NCBI GenBank assembly: GCA_023079485.1
Contig: CM041083.1
Location: 144,722,052 to 144,786,051, forward strand
DNA length: 64,000 bases
Reading direction: 5' to 3'
Origin: Archilochus colubris
Taxonomy: Eukaryota > Chordata > Aves > Apodiformes > Trochilidae
In this document: positions 35,252 to 48,500 of the stretch, piece by piece
Position numbering within the stretch: the stretch's first letter is position 1
Layout of the letters: each line of letters starts with the position of its first letter
Made by a program: the position numbers and the translations under genes
Notes under the pieces: generated by a model
Seen by the model: the letters and a program-made list of their open reading frames with translations, nothing else
Told to the model about the DNA's origin: nothing
The model's database searches: none

Positions 35252-36700
35252 GTGAGAAAATAATTCCTCCACTTCCTTGGAGAAATTAGAGCCACTAGTG
35301 ATATTTAGAGATTAAATCCTTTATCAGTGTTAAATGTAAGAAAAATTCACTGAGTAAATCTTCATGACACTTTAAATCAACATCAAGGCTGAAGATCCAA
35401 AGGTAGGCTATTTAACCCCAAGATCCTTATTATTCCCATTCTCCTATCAAGCAACTCCACTTTTGCAAACCAATTTTTCCTTCAGTTTCTCATCATCTCC
35501 CATGCCTACTTACCCAGTCTGTGTCTGGAGAATGATTACTACATGGCAAATTAGTGGCAAAGAGTGTTGCCTAATCTAGGTGTAACATGGTGTGCTTAAT
35601 GATAGCCCTGACTGAGCCTCTGCTGCCCTGATTTAAAGAACTAAGAATGTCATTCACAGAAATAAGTATATTTATTTTTCTTAATTTGACCTATATCACA
35701 CAGCCAGGGCTGGAAGAAGGGTTTCAATTTTCCTATTTAACTACTAAGCCTAACAGCTACTTCTTAAAATAAACCTCAGAGAACTCCTGTTCCACTGAAT
35801 TAAATGCTAGTATCTGAGTGGCATCTGTTTTAAGAGGATGTATGCCAGTATAAAATGACATTTTTGCTTGCTATATGCAAGTTACTGTCCTTGAGGTCAT
35901 TACTGATTTTATATACTCCTTAGAGACTTCCCAGTCTTCAAAAATTCCAGAACAGGTTATCTATCACTTAGCTGTATTAAAAGAGGAAACATTTTGTACA
36001 TACGACAAAGTTTTTGCAATCTTCATGTTGAAAGGAAAAAAAAAAAAAAGAGAGAAAATAAAAACAATTCTCATTTGCATATCAAAAATTATGAGTTCTG
36101 TCTGCAATAACAGATGTACTAACTCATTATGAAGCATTCATTTATGTACAGAAAATAAACAGAGATCCTATATGTGTGCCCAGACTTGCAAGTTACAAGA
36201 TAATGGTTCTGGAGCAAATATTGTCATTTATGTGGTACACCAGGTACTTTGAGGTAAGGTAAGATTTCTCTTCCAGTATTTCTCAGAGATTTTATTTTAG
36301 GAAGTTATCAGTTCAGGATGAATAGGTCCTTTATTTAATCTTTTCCAAGATTCCAAGGTTAAACCAGACTTTACTGGAAGGGAGAGAGAGGAGTTATGCT
36401 GGTTTATAGACATGACATATTTTCCAAACAAATTCAGTGCTGCACATGGAAATATTTTTACCATTACATTCAAATTACCTCATCTCATTTCAATTTGTGT
36501 TTCAGGGTTTCTACCCTCCAGTTTAGTGTGATACACTTTATACAATAACATAGAACTTTATTGTTCAATCCAAAGTGACTACCAATGTCAAATTCTGCTG
36601 CTGTCAGGCCCCTTGCATGTGCTCAGTGCTGGGCAGAAGCATGGTACCACAGCCTCCTGGTACAGAATCTTTGCATCCTTCTGCTTCTTCAACTTAAATT
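35252..36700. other. Non-coding stretch
   Basis: Apart from the weak MIR-like core, nothing recognised. A short poly(A) run lies at about 36038-36050. Confidence 0.6.
35685..35735 (+). mobile_element. Very weak MIR-like core
   Basis: ACCTATATCACACAGCCAGG, GGCTGGAAGAAGGGTTTCAA echoes the MIR core words around CACACAG and the following 'GGATTTCAA' part. Only about 50 bp match, so this may be chance. Confidence 0.25.
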
Positions 36701-36832
36701 TCACAGAATCATAGAACCATTTAGGTTGGAAAGGACCTTTAAGATCATTCAGTGCAATCACTAACCCACACTGCAAGTCCTTCACTAAACTCTTTCCCTA
36801 AGCACCCCATCCATAGTCCCTTAAATATCATT
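36701..36832 (-). mobile_element. CR1 3'-end fragment
   Basis: On plus it reads CACAGAATCATAGAACCATT, TTAGGTTGGAAAGGACCTTT and AAGATCATTCAGTGCAATCA, the reverse complement of a CR1 3' end. About 130 bp remain, with 5' truncation near TTAAATATCA. It belongs to the same 3' subtype as 43478-44345 (both continue into CTAA..CCTAAG..CACAT-type words). Confidence 0.92.
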
Positions 36833-39081
36833 GGGAGAAGGAGAGAAGATATCTATGGGGTGGAGGATGAGGGAAATCCAAGCAAGATCAAAAGGTTACT
36901 TGGGGACAGCATGTAAAACCCAGAATGTAAAGAAATTCTAAACATACTGAAGTCCACAAATGTATAAAAGAGCTCTACCCTTCATAATTTCCTTTGCTAT
37001 AGGACCATTGATTTTGAAATCTAATCTGTTTAACAGAAGTCACCATAAAATGCAAGACTTCAACTGAAGTGGAAAGCTTCCCCTAGCATAATCAGGGAGA
37101 TCAAGGAGGCAGAGGGATGCCACTGGGGAGCTTTCCAGCATAAATCATATTTTACCCCACCTAAACTCTAAGCCTGCAACTATAAACCTGTGAGCTAAAC
37201 AAAGTGTCAGTGTGATACTTGTCTGTTCATGGTTCAGGACAAACGCTTAAAATAAAATTAGTTCAGGTAAATTGGCAACAGCTGGCTGCAAAAAGACTGC
37301 ATATTCTGAATTTGCACAATACAAAAATGAACTTGTAACAAAAGACAATGAAGTAGAAGAGAAAGGAAAAAAAATTACAGTGCTTAATAATCTTGAAAAC
37401 TGCACTAAAAACACTGCAGTTTAGACACCTACCTTCTGAGGTGCCTTACTGGCACTCTTGATCTATACAGCTTGCCTACCTAGGTATCCAAAGGTGTCTG
37501 CCCACAGAACCACAGGCAGCAGAGGTGTTACCACCTAACAATTTGTCAAGATAAAGCAAGGAAAAAATCTGGGTCATTTGAATAATTATCATTTGAATAA
37601 CCATTATCATTCTAGACAACTCAGTCTGTTGCCTCAGGCATCTGAGCAGTTTCATCCAGTCACCTCAGCCCTGCAAGGTACAGAAAAACATGCTGTGAAT
37701 TTAACAGAACTTATATAAAGAAGCATGCAAACGAGTGGTTTTGATTCCAGATATTCTAAATTTTTCATACATTTCTATTTTTTCCTTTTTATGTACATTG
37801 GGGAGTTTTATAGGGATTTCTTTCTAGTCATTACCCTTATGATTAGTAATATCTAATAAATTTGATGGAGATTCCACTATGCTAAACATAGATGAGTAAT
37901 TATAGAAGGTTCTTCCTGAAAAGGGGAATGATCCAAGTATTCAAATTTTTAACCAAGACAAAAGACAAGGGAGGAAACCAAGTCAGAGGAAAACAGTCAC
38001 TTTTCATGTTACCATCTTTTTAAGCTCATGAGGGCAGTAGATGTTTTAAGTTAAAAGAGCAGGTAGGAGGAAAGAAAAGAGACAAAGTGACAAACATCAG
38101 CAGAACAAGCAGGAAAACAGTCAGAAAAAGAAACAGGTTTCTTAGAGATGCTTAGCAGCACCTCTGAGCAGAAGGTAACTGCCTGCAGATAAAAAGAGCA
38201 AACTAGGTGTCAAGACAGAAAATAGTGATGGAGCACCAACCACCTTGATCAATACATTTGTAAATCTACAGAAGGTCCCAAGAGTAACAAAAATTCATCC
38301 AGGTTTCTATTTATGGAGGTGGTAATCTTCCCATGTTATATATTTTTACTAAATTTCCTGAGAAAAAAAGAAATGCAACCACTCCTAAAGGCCGCTAGGC
38401 ACAAAAGAAAAAGAAGAAAAAGGAAAAGCAAAAGAAAACAAAGAAGTAAAAGAAAAAGAAAAGAAAACAAAAACCATAGGTGAGTTAAATTTATTTCTCT
38501 GGTATGGTCAGTTGCAGTTAATTCTGGCACATGAGGCAGCCTGAAGCCAGATGGTATGTCTTCACTGTGCTTTGAAGTGAGAAGTTAGAAAACAATGTCT
38601 TCTTCAGGGTTACCAGGAGCAAACTAAACACCTGGCTTTTTATTGAGGTAGACCTAGGTATTATGGGTAGTCATATATTAGACAAAACAATAGCCTGACT
38701 TCTGCAGGAGAAGAAATGGGAAAATGGAAACTTGCGCTCTGTTGGTTTTTGGCAGCAGGGAATTATTAGCAAATTAAAAAAATCAGTTAACTTTCATTTA
38801 GAAAGAATTTATATTGAGCAGTCATGAGTCTGGCGTGAACACTACAGTTTAACCACTTAATTAATAGCATTTGACCATGAACTTTGCCAAAGTTTGTGCT
38901 ATCCACATAAGCATTTAAGGTCGCAAAATATTCCCAGATATATTCTTCTGGCAATCACTTTTAAAAGCAACCTGCTACTAAATTTTTAATAGTCATTTCA
39001 TTCATATGAAATAGCATTTTTTTGCAAGCAACTCAGCTGACAACTGAAAGCACTATGCTTTTTGCACAATACACAGTGCGG
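36833..39081. other. Non-coding stretch with an A-rich tract
   Basis: No gene recognised. It includes a short ATCATTTGAATAA direct duplication near 37577-37605 and the A-rich tract at 38395-38476. Confidence 0.6.
38395..38476 (+). repeat. A/G-rich low-complexity tract
   Basis: AAAGAAAAAGAAG and AAAAGAAAAC words over about 80 bases. The Leu/Phe-rich minus-strand ORF (38530-38336) crossing it is compositional, not a membrane protein. Confidence 0.85.
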
Positions 39082-39280
39082 TAAAGGTGGGAAGCAGCCT
39101 CTGGAGATTGTTTAGTCCAACCCACTTACTCAGGGCTCCTCAGGGCCATTTCCAGTCAGACTTTTAATATCTCCAGGGATGGAGACTCTACAATCTCTCT
39201 GGGCAATATGTTTCAGCGTTTGACACCCCTCGGGGTAAAAAAGTGTTTTCCTGTGTTTAATTTCTTATATACCTGTTTGT
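39082..39280 (-). mobile_element. CR1 3'-region fragment, diverged
   Basis: On plus: GCCTCTGGAGATTGTTTAGT, CCAACCCACTTACTCAGGGC, TCCAGGGATGGAGACTCTAC, CTCTCTGGGCAATATGTTTC, in the order expected for the reverse complement of CR1 3' sequence. The terminal 'CAGAATCA' segment is missing, so the element is truncated or eroded at both ends. It differs in 3' subtype from the copies at 36701 and 43478. Confidence 0.85.
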
Positions 39281-42200
39281 GTAATGATTGCAGTGCTCCT
39301 TTCCAAAACCAGAGAAAACCAAAGAAAGCACTAGAAAAACTGTAGCATCTTAAGCAGAGATGAGGGTGCTCAAGCCACGGATACTAACAGAAGGTTTCCC
39401 AGCATCCAGGCTGGAACCAGAGTACTTTAGAAATAGCAAAGCTCTCATATGCAGCCTGACCTTGTAAGGTCAAGAAAGCAAAATCTGATTCAGTCAACCT
39501 TGACTTACAAAAAAAACAAAAGCCCCATGAGCAATGTATTCTGAACTAGAGCAGTGACTAACACCAGTACCAAGGGAGAAGAGAAGGCTCACGACTATTG
39601 TGCTGCACATCCGGGAGGGTGAGGAGCTGAGGCAGAGGGGGAGCTGAGGGAGAGGGGTGTGAAGAGGGAAGGCAGCTGGAAAGGGTGATGACATAGTTTA
39701 ATAGAACTGATTTACGAATCCCTGACTTTGTAAAGTTAATTCCATATTCACCTTTCCCTCTACTGCTCCCCCACTCTCAATAAAGTCGTCTCTGTTCTAA
39801 ATGCTTGAACCCATTGTTTGTTAGTAGGGAAGTATTGTTCATGAGGGAGACACAGACAATGTTCATTTAATTTCCCAGCTTTCCCAGGAGACTCTTGTGG
39901 GTATTATTTAAGGAGTGTTTCCAAAGGAACATATGTATACGGGCCTTCTTTACAACCCACAGCACCTCTACCTAGACAACTTAATACATCAGTCAACATT
40001 TGCAAGTCATCAGTCAATCAACAGTGAGGAAAGGTAAATTGAAATGAAATACCCTAACTGAATAATTTCATTAGCTTTGCTCTAATACAAACAGACGCCC
40101 TCGGAGACACACATTCTCACTGGAGGTTGGTAATAAACGTGTTAAGCACATGAAAAGAAAGTGATACAGTTATGAAAGCACACACGCAGGTAGAATTTTC
40201 CCAAAGGCTGTGTGGGAGAGTGTGATTTGCAGACATGATTTGGCTACCGCATGTGCTACCGTAGGTGCAAGGAAGGAAGTCCCCAAATGCTGGATTTAAC
40301 ATGACTCTCTGCAGCCACATCACAAAGCACCCGGGAGTGGCCTGTCCCTCCTGGCCCCTGTGGGAATCAATCTGAGGAAGCCTGATGCTATAGAGATGTT
40401 TCCTGTATATTGTGTGGGAAACTCAGCTAAGTGCAAACTACTGGCAACAATGAGACAATAAATTATAATAAACAGGAAAAATAGCATTGGCTCCTGAAAT
40501 CAATGGTGGAGCACATGAAACTTTCACAGCATTGATAAATGGACAAATATAACAAAAAGCATTGGGTCTTGAAAGAATGGGCAGTTTTATCTGCACTGTA
40601 AGGCTCCTTTTCTGTTAACTAAATATATGTAAAAAATAAACACCACTGCAAGACTTTGGCTGAGATTTTCAGTGCTGAAGAGGTGATTCAGAAAGCTGCA
40701 TGAAACTACAGAGCCTGATTCTTTTGCTTGGCCCTAAAAACAGCAAGAGCAGACTGAACCTTCTAACAACTCCATTGCATCATCTAACCACATCTGCTAC
40801 TCAGCCCACATTAAATGACCACATCTGAAACATTATTGGCCCCCTTCTGATGAAAGACTGTAAAAAACAACAACAAAAAATGAGCTAAAAATTACTGGAA
40901 GCAACCTGCTGTCCACTGGAAAACACCTGGAATACTCTGAGGATTAAGTGCAGTTCCCCTCGTGCACGTATGCTATCTTACTGAATTCAGAGAAGTGAGC
41001 AGTGAGAGCTGAAATGAGTGGGAGTAAAGAGTGTGCAGCACTTCAGAGGAGACACTGAAACATCTTGCAAGCCCAAGGGAACTGCAGTATTAAACACTTT
41101 TCATTTACTGCCACAGAGATATCCAGGCTCTGCAAAAGAGCTGAAGAAAACACCTAACTCCAGCTCAAGAGAGCTGCCTCACCCAGGGAAAAATTAAATG
41201 CCTCCAGAAGGCTCAGGACCTTGTGAGGCCAAGTTCTGAGTGGCAATACCCAGTTGGGATAATGCAGCAACCATTAGAAGTCTCTGCTCTTCTCCAGCAA
41301 AGATCTTAGAGAAACCCAGCAAAGATTTTTGAGGAGGGCATGAGTAAGCTGTGGAAAGTGAAAAAGTGACTCTTTCAATGCTGCTGGCAAATTAAAAAGG
41401 CAGCAGTTCCTGTAGGAGCATAGGAACAGAATATAAGCACATTCCAATCGTACATGGGTTAATTTATTTCCCTTACTTTTAGCTGAGTCATCAGGGCCAA
41501 AAAGGTGTGCAGGTTTAGAAAAAATACACATCTTGCAAAATGGACTGGATTGCTTGTTTTCTAGTATTTCAGAATCAATTGTTGAAAAGAATGCAAGAAA
41601 AGTGATACACTAGGATCTTAGTACAGTACTTGGGGCTCTGTCTCTTGCAGCATGGAGTGAAGAATTAATTTCTTTTATTCTAGACAGTAAAACTGCCTGG
41701 TTCAATAGAAACTGTCTGACACATCGAAAGCAATGCTAGATGAATAGCTTCTTCTGAGAAGGCACTCAACACGATGAAGACAGTCAGCCCTATGGTCATT
41801 TTAAGTAATGATTGGAAGGGGGAATACTTATTGTCTCAATAAAATTAAAAAGTTACAAGAAATTGTATGCAATAAATAGTGTAAGAGGGTGCATAAAGTT
41901 TGTTTTCACGGAGAAAGGAAGCCTACAGAGGGAAAAGAAAGCAATAGCACTGTTATCACTTCAAAGTGCTGCGTTCAGCTCTGGGTACTTCATCACTGAT
42001 ACGTGCAGCATACTCTAAAAGAAACATAAAAAACAGTCAAGAACATAAAATGTTTTTTTTTTTAAAGAGATAAATATATCTAAGCTTGCATAAGGCAGTA
42101 GAAAACAATAGCAACCCCTAAATATTCTAACAACAAAGAAAGAGAAAACATGGCAACAAGGGAAATAACCAGATTATTTGTAAGATATAGTTTTCTTACA

Positions 42201-43477
42201 GAAGGAGCCATTAATGTCCAGGCTACAAATGACAGAAAGTCTGTGAGCAAGCAAATGCAAAGTCATATTGGACAAAATCCTAATAAAATTATATAATAAA
42301 GAATTTTTCTGTTCCAGTGTGTTTTCTATCCCTTTCAAAGTAGCTAAATATCAGCATAAATGACATACATCACATAAATTTTAACTTATAAATATTAAAA
42401 TCATTAATTCAGTAAAAAATTCTGAGAATTATTCCTTTTGGCATAAACATTCTTGACTTGATCACTATAAATAAGTTGTTACAGTGGAAGAGGGAAGTTA
42501 ATAATGCGACAACTACATTGAAAATCTATTGAGTTGCATGCCAGCTTCATATTAGCCTTTATCCTAAATAGCTGATATGTTTCTAAATGCTTCCTTATAT
42601 TAAACTGTAGGAAGCACGTAGAGTTTCGTGCAGACATCATCCCAATTGCAACCAGGAAGAGGACCATTGCGTGTGTGAGGCTGATCAGCAGAGGGCAGCA
42701 TAGCCTAGGAGTAACTAACTACAAGTTTAGGACGTGGGGAGAAAACCATGGCTTTGTGGGAGGTGGAGAGGGGCACCTTTAAGACTCCATGCGTGCTAAT
42801 GTCTCCTACGTGTGATGCCCAGTATATTTGAAACCACAGGAAGCTGTTACCAGCCCTTCATCAAAGAGTCTCCCCAGCCTCTGTCAATTCCAGGATGTGC
42901 TATTTTCCTTTTCAAAGGTGACCTCACCTGACGTTTCAGGTAATGTTTGCACTGAAAGGATGGCAGTACTTCATAGTTTTGCAGGTCACCTTCCTTTCCA
43001 ACCCCAACCTTCCCCCTCCCCCTCCCCCTCCACCTGATGTTAATCTTTAGGCAAAAATATCTTAGGTAGGATTTATTGGGGTAAAATCTGAACTTTGTTG
43101 GTTTTTTTTTTTTGTATGAAGGGACAGGAAAAAAAGTGGAACTGAGCTCAGCAAGTACGTTTATTTGGTGCAAATGTAGAACAGTTGCATCTTTTTATGT
43201 GACCCATCCTGCTGTTCTTTCAAGTCTTTCCACAGACTAAAGACACATCATCTAGAAAATGTCCCCTCTGGAAATGCATTAAAATCTTACCTCAGTGGCT
43301 GTATCCTCTTGCTATCATCTTTCTAATATCTTTTCTTTTACTATCTGGGCTTGATCTTTGGCTAACTTTTGGTTTATCCTCTGTACTGTTTTTTGGCTCA
43401 TTCCACAGTCTGTGCTCTGTGGCCTTCAATTCCTTTCTTCCCACTCTACCTGGCTGGTTTTCAGTCATTTGTCACTT
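39281..43477. other. Non-coding stretch, no recognised gene
   Basis: No protein family, RNA gene or interspersed repeat recognised. It contains a C-rich G-quadruplex-type tract (43002-43031) and scattered short A-runs. Confidence 0.55.
43002..43031 (-). repeat. C-tract cluster; potential G-quadruplex on minus strand
   Basis: Plus strand has C4 at 43002-43005 and then three C5 runs (43012-43016, 43018-43022, 43024-43028) separated by single T. The minus strand therefore has four G-tracts with loops of 1, 1 and 6 bases, a strong quadruplex pattern. The C strand could form an i-motif. Confidence 0.85.
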
Positions 43478-44345
43478 CCACAGAAGCACAGATTCACTTG
43501 TTCATGTTAGAAAAGACCTTTAAGACCATTGAGCCAAACCATAACATAACTCTACTACCCAAAATTACCAAGTCCAGTGCTTAAACCATGTTCCTAAGTA
43601 TCACATCTGCATATCTATATCTTTTATATACCACTATGGCTGGTGATTTAACTACCTCCTTGGACAGTTTGTTCCACTGAACCCCTCCAGTTAAGAAGTT
43701 TCTTCTAATATCCTATCTAAGCCTCCCTTGGTGCAACTGGAATCCATTTCCTTTTGTCCTGTAGCTTGTTACTAAGAAGAAGAGACCAACACTCACCTCC
43801 CTATAGCCTCTTTTCAGGTAGTTGTAGAGAGAAATAAGGTCTCCCCTCAGCCTCCTTTTGTCCAGACTAAACAACAGCAATTCCCTCAGACATTCTCCAT
43901 AAGACTTTTCCTCCAGATCCTTCACCACCTTCATTGCCCTTCTTTGGATATGCTCCAGCACCTTAATGTCTTTCTTGTAGTGGGGGGCCCAAAACTGAAC
44001 ACAGTACTCAAGGTGCGGCCTCATCAGAGCTCAGTACAGGGCCACGATCACTTCCCTTCTTCTGGCCACACTGTTCCTGATGCAAGCCAAGATGCTGCTG
44101 GCCTTCTTGGCCACCTGGGCACACTGCTGGATCATATTCAGACAGCTGTGGATCAACAGCCCCAGGTCCTTTCCCTCTGGGAGAATTTCCAGCTACTCTT
44201 CCTCAAGCCTGTAGCGTTTCGTGAGGTTGTTTTTGGCCCAAATACAGAAGCCAACACTTGGCCTTGTTGTATGACTGTCATACAACTGGGCTCATCCCAT
44301 TAGCCCAGGTCCCCCTGTAGAGCCTTCTATCCTCAGGCAGAGGTA
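43478..44345 (-). mobile_element. CR1 LINE, about 870 bp, 5'-truncated
   Basis: The 3' end is at the left (on plus: GAAAAGACCTTTAAGACCAT after an eroded CACAG..CACAGATTC). Read on minus, a 103-codon open part (44024-43713) carries the ORF2 C-terminal region: [20 protein letters not shown], then [17 protein letters not shown], then [18 protein letters not shown]. Upstream parts around 44050-44330 match the thumb region but are frameshifted. It stops near CTTCTATCCTCAGGCAG. It is the second largest CR1 here. Its 3' subtype differs from that of the pair at 22-25 kb. Confidence 0.95.
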
Positions 44346-45099
44346 GAAACTTTCACTTGTAATATCAAAGTAAGCACACATTTTAAGACAGCATTATTTC
44401 TAAAAAAAATTTCTGTAGCCCTCTATGCTAAACTTAATTATTCTGTTATGTTTCACTGTATACACATACATGCATGAGCATGCACACATACAGTGCAAGT
44501 GCTTACCATAAGCATTTTCCTAGCATTACAGGATGAGACTGATCTCAGTGACCACTTATTTTCTGTGAATTTCGTTATGTTCAGAAACCATAGAAACAGA
44601 AAGAAAAAAAATATTATTATTTGCAGTCATATATCAACTGAAAGCCTTTGTCGTGAACCAGAACCATATTGCACTAGGACCTTTAAAAGCACAAAGATTA
44701 CTATCTCCCTGTTCCAGAAAAGAAAAAATATCACCATGAAAGTGTAGTACAAAGCACTAGCTGAATTATTTATTTGCATTTTTGTAAGGCGTTGATAAGT
44801 GTACACAGTAAAAATGAATCAGCCTCTGCTGTGAACCTCATGCGCTCTAAATAAGCAAAGAAAACAAGAAAACCTGGAAGCATAAAGAAGTAACATAAAA
44901 GAAGTCAGTAACACAGGAATAGAATTAAACTCTCCCTACTCCAAGACTAGTGCTCACTAAGGTAGGCTATTTCTTTGCTCAATTTCATCTTTTTGAAGAC
45001 AATTAAAAATAGTCACCTTTAATAGTCACCTTTATGTGCTGTAGTACATAGGATAGGAAAAGGCATGCCCTTTTGCTTTTTGTTTTATCATCTACCCAT
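44346..45099. other. Spacer between two CR1 copies
   Basis: Nothing recognised. A TAGTCACCTTTAA word is tandemly repeated at about 45012-45035. Confidence 0.6.
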
Positions 45100-45562
45100 T
45101 AAGCCATATGAGGAATGGTGGAGGGAATTGAGTATGTTTAGTTTGTAAAAGAGGATGTTGAGGGGAGACCTCATTGCCCTCTACAGCTGCCTGAAAGGAG
45201 GTTGTGGGGACGTGGATGTTGGCCTCTTCTCCCAAGTGAGTAATGACAGGACCAGGGGAGATGGTCTGAAGCTGTAGCAGGGGAGGTTGAGATTAGATAT
45301 TAGGAAGCATTTCTTTACTGAAAGAGTGGTCAGGCACTGGAGCAGCCTGCCTAGGGAAGTGGTTGACTCACCATTCATGGATGTATTTAAGGAAGGTGTA
45401 AATATAGCACTTCAGGGCATCCTCTAGTGGCACAGGTTGTAGGGGGCTTGTTCTGATTTGTTGTTTGTAGTGCAGGGGATTTTTTGTGTGTGTATATGGT
45501 TGAACTCAGTGATCTCAGAGGTCTTTTCCAGCCATGACTGTTATGGGATTCTGTGATTACCC
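45100..45562 (+). mobile_element. CR1 LINE, 5'-truncated
   Basis: Begins near CCATATGAGGAATGGTGGAG. It continues with GGGGAGACCTCATTGCCCTC, GACAGGACCAGGGGAGATGG, TTAGGAAGCATTTCTTTACT and GAACTCAGTGATCTCAGAGG, and ends GGGATTCTGTGATTA. Frames are interrupted (a stop follows GLKL). A TTTTTTGTGTGTGTATATG expansion has grown inside the 3' region. Confidence 0.95.
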
Positions 45563-48500
45563 CTGTGCATGTTCAGACGTGAATTTTTAAAAATTTATCA
45601 TTGTGAGTTATTTAACAATATTGTTCCAGATAACTGAACTGCTTACCAGTCATAAGTGAGATTACTTATTCTGCAAACTTTTGACTTATTTATCAGCACT
45701 AGTTCATTTAATAACCTCCATAGAAATATATACAGTTCCCTTTTTAAGAAAGGAAGCCCTTAGAGCCAAGAATACAAGACAAATTATTTTTGAAAACAGA
45801 GGTCTCAGACATACTAAGTCTTTATTTTGTCTTTTAAAAATAATTGAAGATTACTTTTAAAACAAATAAACAAAAATCACCCCCAAAACCAATCTTTTTA
45901 TTCTGATTTCTTGTGAGGAAGGAATTCTGTATCAAGTCAATAAAAGTGCCCACAGCCACATTTAAAATAAGGATTCACCACCTATTCTTAGCTGCATGAA
46001 GAAAGGAGGAGTTTGTTAGTTATCTGCAGAAATTGTTCAATAACAAATGTACAGCAACGGCAATCTAAGCTCTTCTGAGAGTACATACTGATTTCTGTAA
46101 ATGCTGAAGACTGGCAATACTCTGTTGATCCAAATAATTTGGAAGCCACTGGTTCAAGGACAAAAAGGCCATGCTGAAGAAGTTAGGACTTCAGGTAGAG
46201 AGATGGCAGGAAGAGTTTAAGTACTCATCATGGGTTTGAAGGTGTTTTTCAAATACAGATGGTGAACCTGCTGTGATACAAAGATTACACCTCCCCCTCA
46301 CATCCCAAGGAATGGCCTCAAGCACAGTCCAGCTGCCCATTTCAGTCATTGCCTGTGAGTAAAGCTAATTGTAGCTTACCTACCAGTCACCATATGAGCA
46401 AAAGAGGCCTGGTGTTAACCCAAGGAGGTTTGAGCAGATGACATGGAAGTCTTGCCAATACCTTCAAAGTTTTCAGGCTGAGCTGGTGTTTAGCTAAGGG
46501 AAGGTTTCTGAGGAAGTATTACACATACTTCCTTTACCTTCTCCCCAGCACTGTGCTTTGGGTTGAGTTTTAGTGGATATTGATATTTCTGTGAGTGCCA
46601 ATTACCCCTAAGGGTCAAAAACCCAAGGACAATATTTATAACTGGCAAACTTTGGGATCATGGACTCTTTCACCAGGGAGCATCTGGAGATGCAGAAATT
46701 AATGACTCCAAGTAAGCAGTTTCCATTTTCTGTCACTGTATGAGAAGAATATCCAGCTGGAAATTTAATCTAGATGTCCATTTCTCCTAGATTACATTGG
46801 CGGTTCAAAATAGCCTAAACTCTAAAAGCTAAGACACTCTCATGAATATGAGACTGCAAATCCTGGAAGGAAGAAAAGTTAAAACCCAAAAAAGATAAAA
46901 GACTCCTAAGAGGCTTCACTTCCAGCTGAAATTATTCCACTTACATACCATCCTTTCAGCACTACACTTAAGAAAATTAGCACCATCTAAACCTTGATAA
47001 TGGAAGGAGAATCAAGCAACCCTGGAGATGCTATTACAAGGTCTTCAAGGAGTGATAAATACAGCCAAGAGCTATTTGTCTGACAGTTTGGACTGTGAAG
47101 ACAAGTAATTCCAACCAACATACATATAACAAAGAAATACTATAGCCCCCAGAATATGTCCCTGAGGGGTACTACATGACACTTGAGACACTAGAGATCA
47201 AAGCAATAAATTTTACAAAATAAGAAAAAGAGTACAATTATAGCCAATGATCGAAAGAGTCAAATGCCACATGGAAGTTCAAAAGCAGCAGGCAAATGTA
47301 ATAATAACACTGCTGTGTATAAGCCACATACACATTATCTGGACAGCCTTCAGAGAAAGAGAAAAATAAAACTCAAAATTATTATCTGTAGTTTGTCTGC
47401 AGAGTTGTTTGTGCTAACCTTTGACTGCAATGACAGTGTAGAGGAAAAGTTTTTGATTTTCAATGGGCCTTACTTTTGCTGCCATATTTTCCTCCTACAG
47501 CAGCTACTTTCCTTAAAAAAAAAAATAAAACTTATTTCCTATAATAATTTCAGGAAAAAAATAGATGGAATGATCGGATAGACAATTAGGAAGAAAAAAA
47601 TTGCAAAAAAACACCCTATATAAATCATGGAATAGACTAAACAAGACAAAATGTTTGATGTAATGAAACCACACTGCTAATTTGCCACTTACTCCTCCAC
47701 TTTCCCCATCCTTTATCTGTGCACCATCTTCTTAGCTTATAAAATATTTACCAATTTGTTTTCATACTTGTCAAAAATGCTGATACATCTTCTGGACTCA
47801 GTGTAATAGGCACACAACAGTTTTATAAAGGTCTTGAGATGCACCAAAACATTTGAAATTTTCAAACTAGCTGGCAAATGCAAGGAAATAGGCAATAAAT
47901 CCGAGTTTGTAAATTCAAGTCTAAATGCATTATAGTATTAACATTTTAATAACAGATCCAAACATGGTAAGCAGAGAAAATGGTAGGTTTTAAGTAAAAC
48001 ACCAGAAACTTTGAGCATTCAGTTAACTCTTGTTTATAGAGGAGGTCAGGGTTGACAAATGTATCATAATTATAGAGACTGTTACTATGTTATTAAACTC
48101 TCTTGGGATTTTTAATTTTGCCCAGCACTGGAACAAACTAAGGCCTGTCTATGCATTCCAGGCAGCCACACATCAGACAGATAAATAAATCTGCAGGACA
48201 GGTGATCACCCAACCTGCAGTCTCATCACATGCATTTAGCCAGAGAGAGCCTGAGTCTGTATCCCAACAGCTCCCAGATGTGAGAGGCTCCAATTTAAGA
48301 TAATGTTCCAAATTGTGCAGTTTGTGACTCTGAACCTCTCAGAAGTGGCAGTATCTCACCACTACACAATCAGCCCAGAATATGAGAAATCCTCATCCTT
48401 GATGTTTTCTAGGGGAAAGTGTGGGGGGAATGTTTTTACAGGTATGTTTTAATTTTTATAATTTTTTTTTATAAATTATAATTTTTATGAGAAAATTATC

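Noticed and set aside
38336..38530. Leu/Phe-rich minus ORF as a membrane protein
   Set aside because: It is encoded by an A/G-rich simple repeat read on the other strand.
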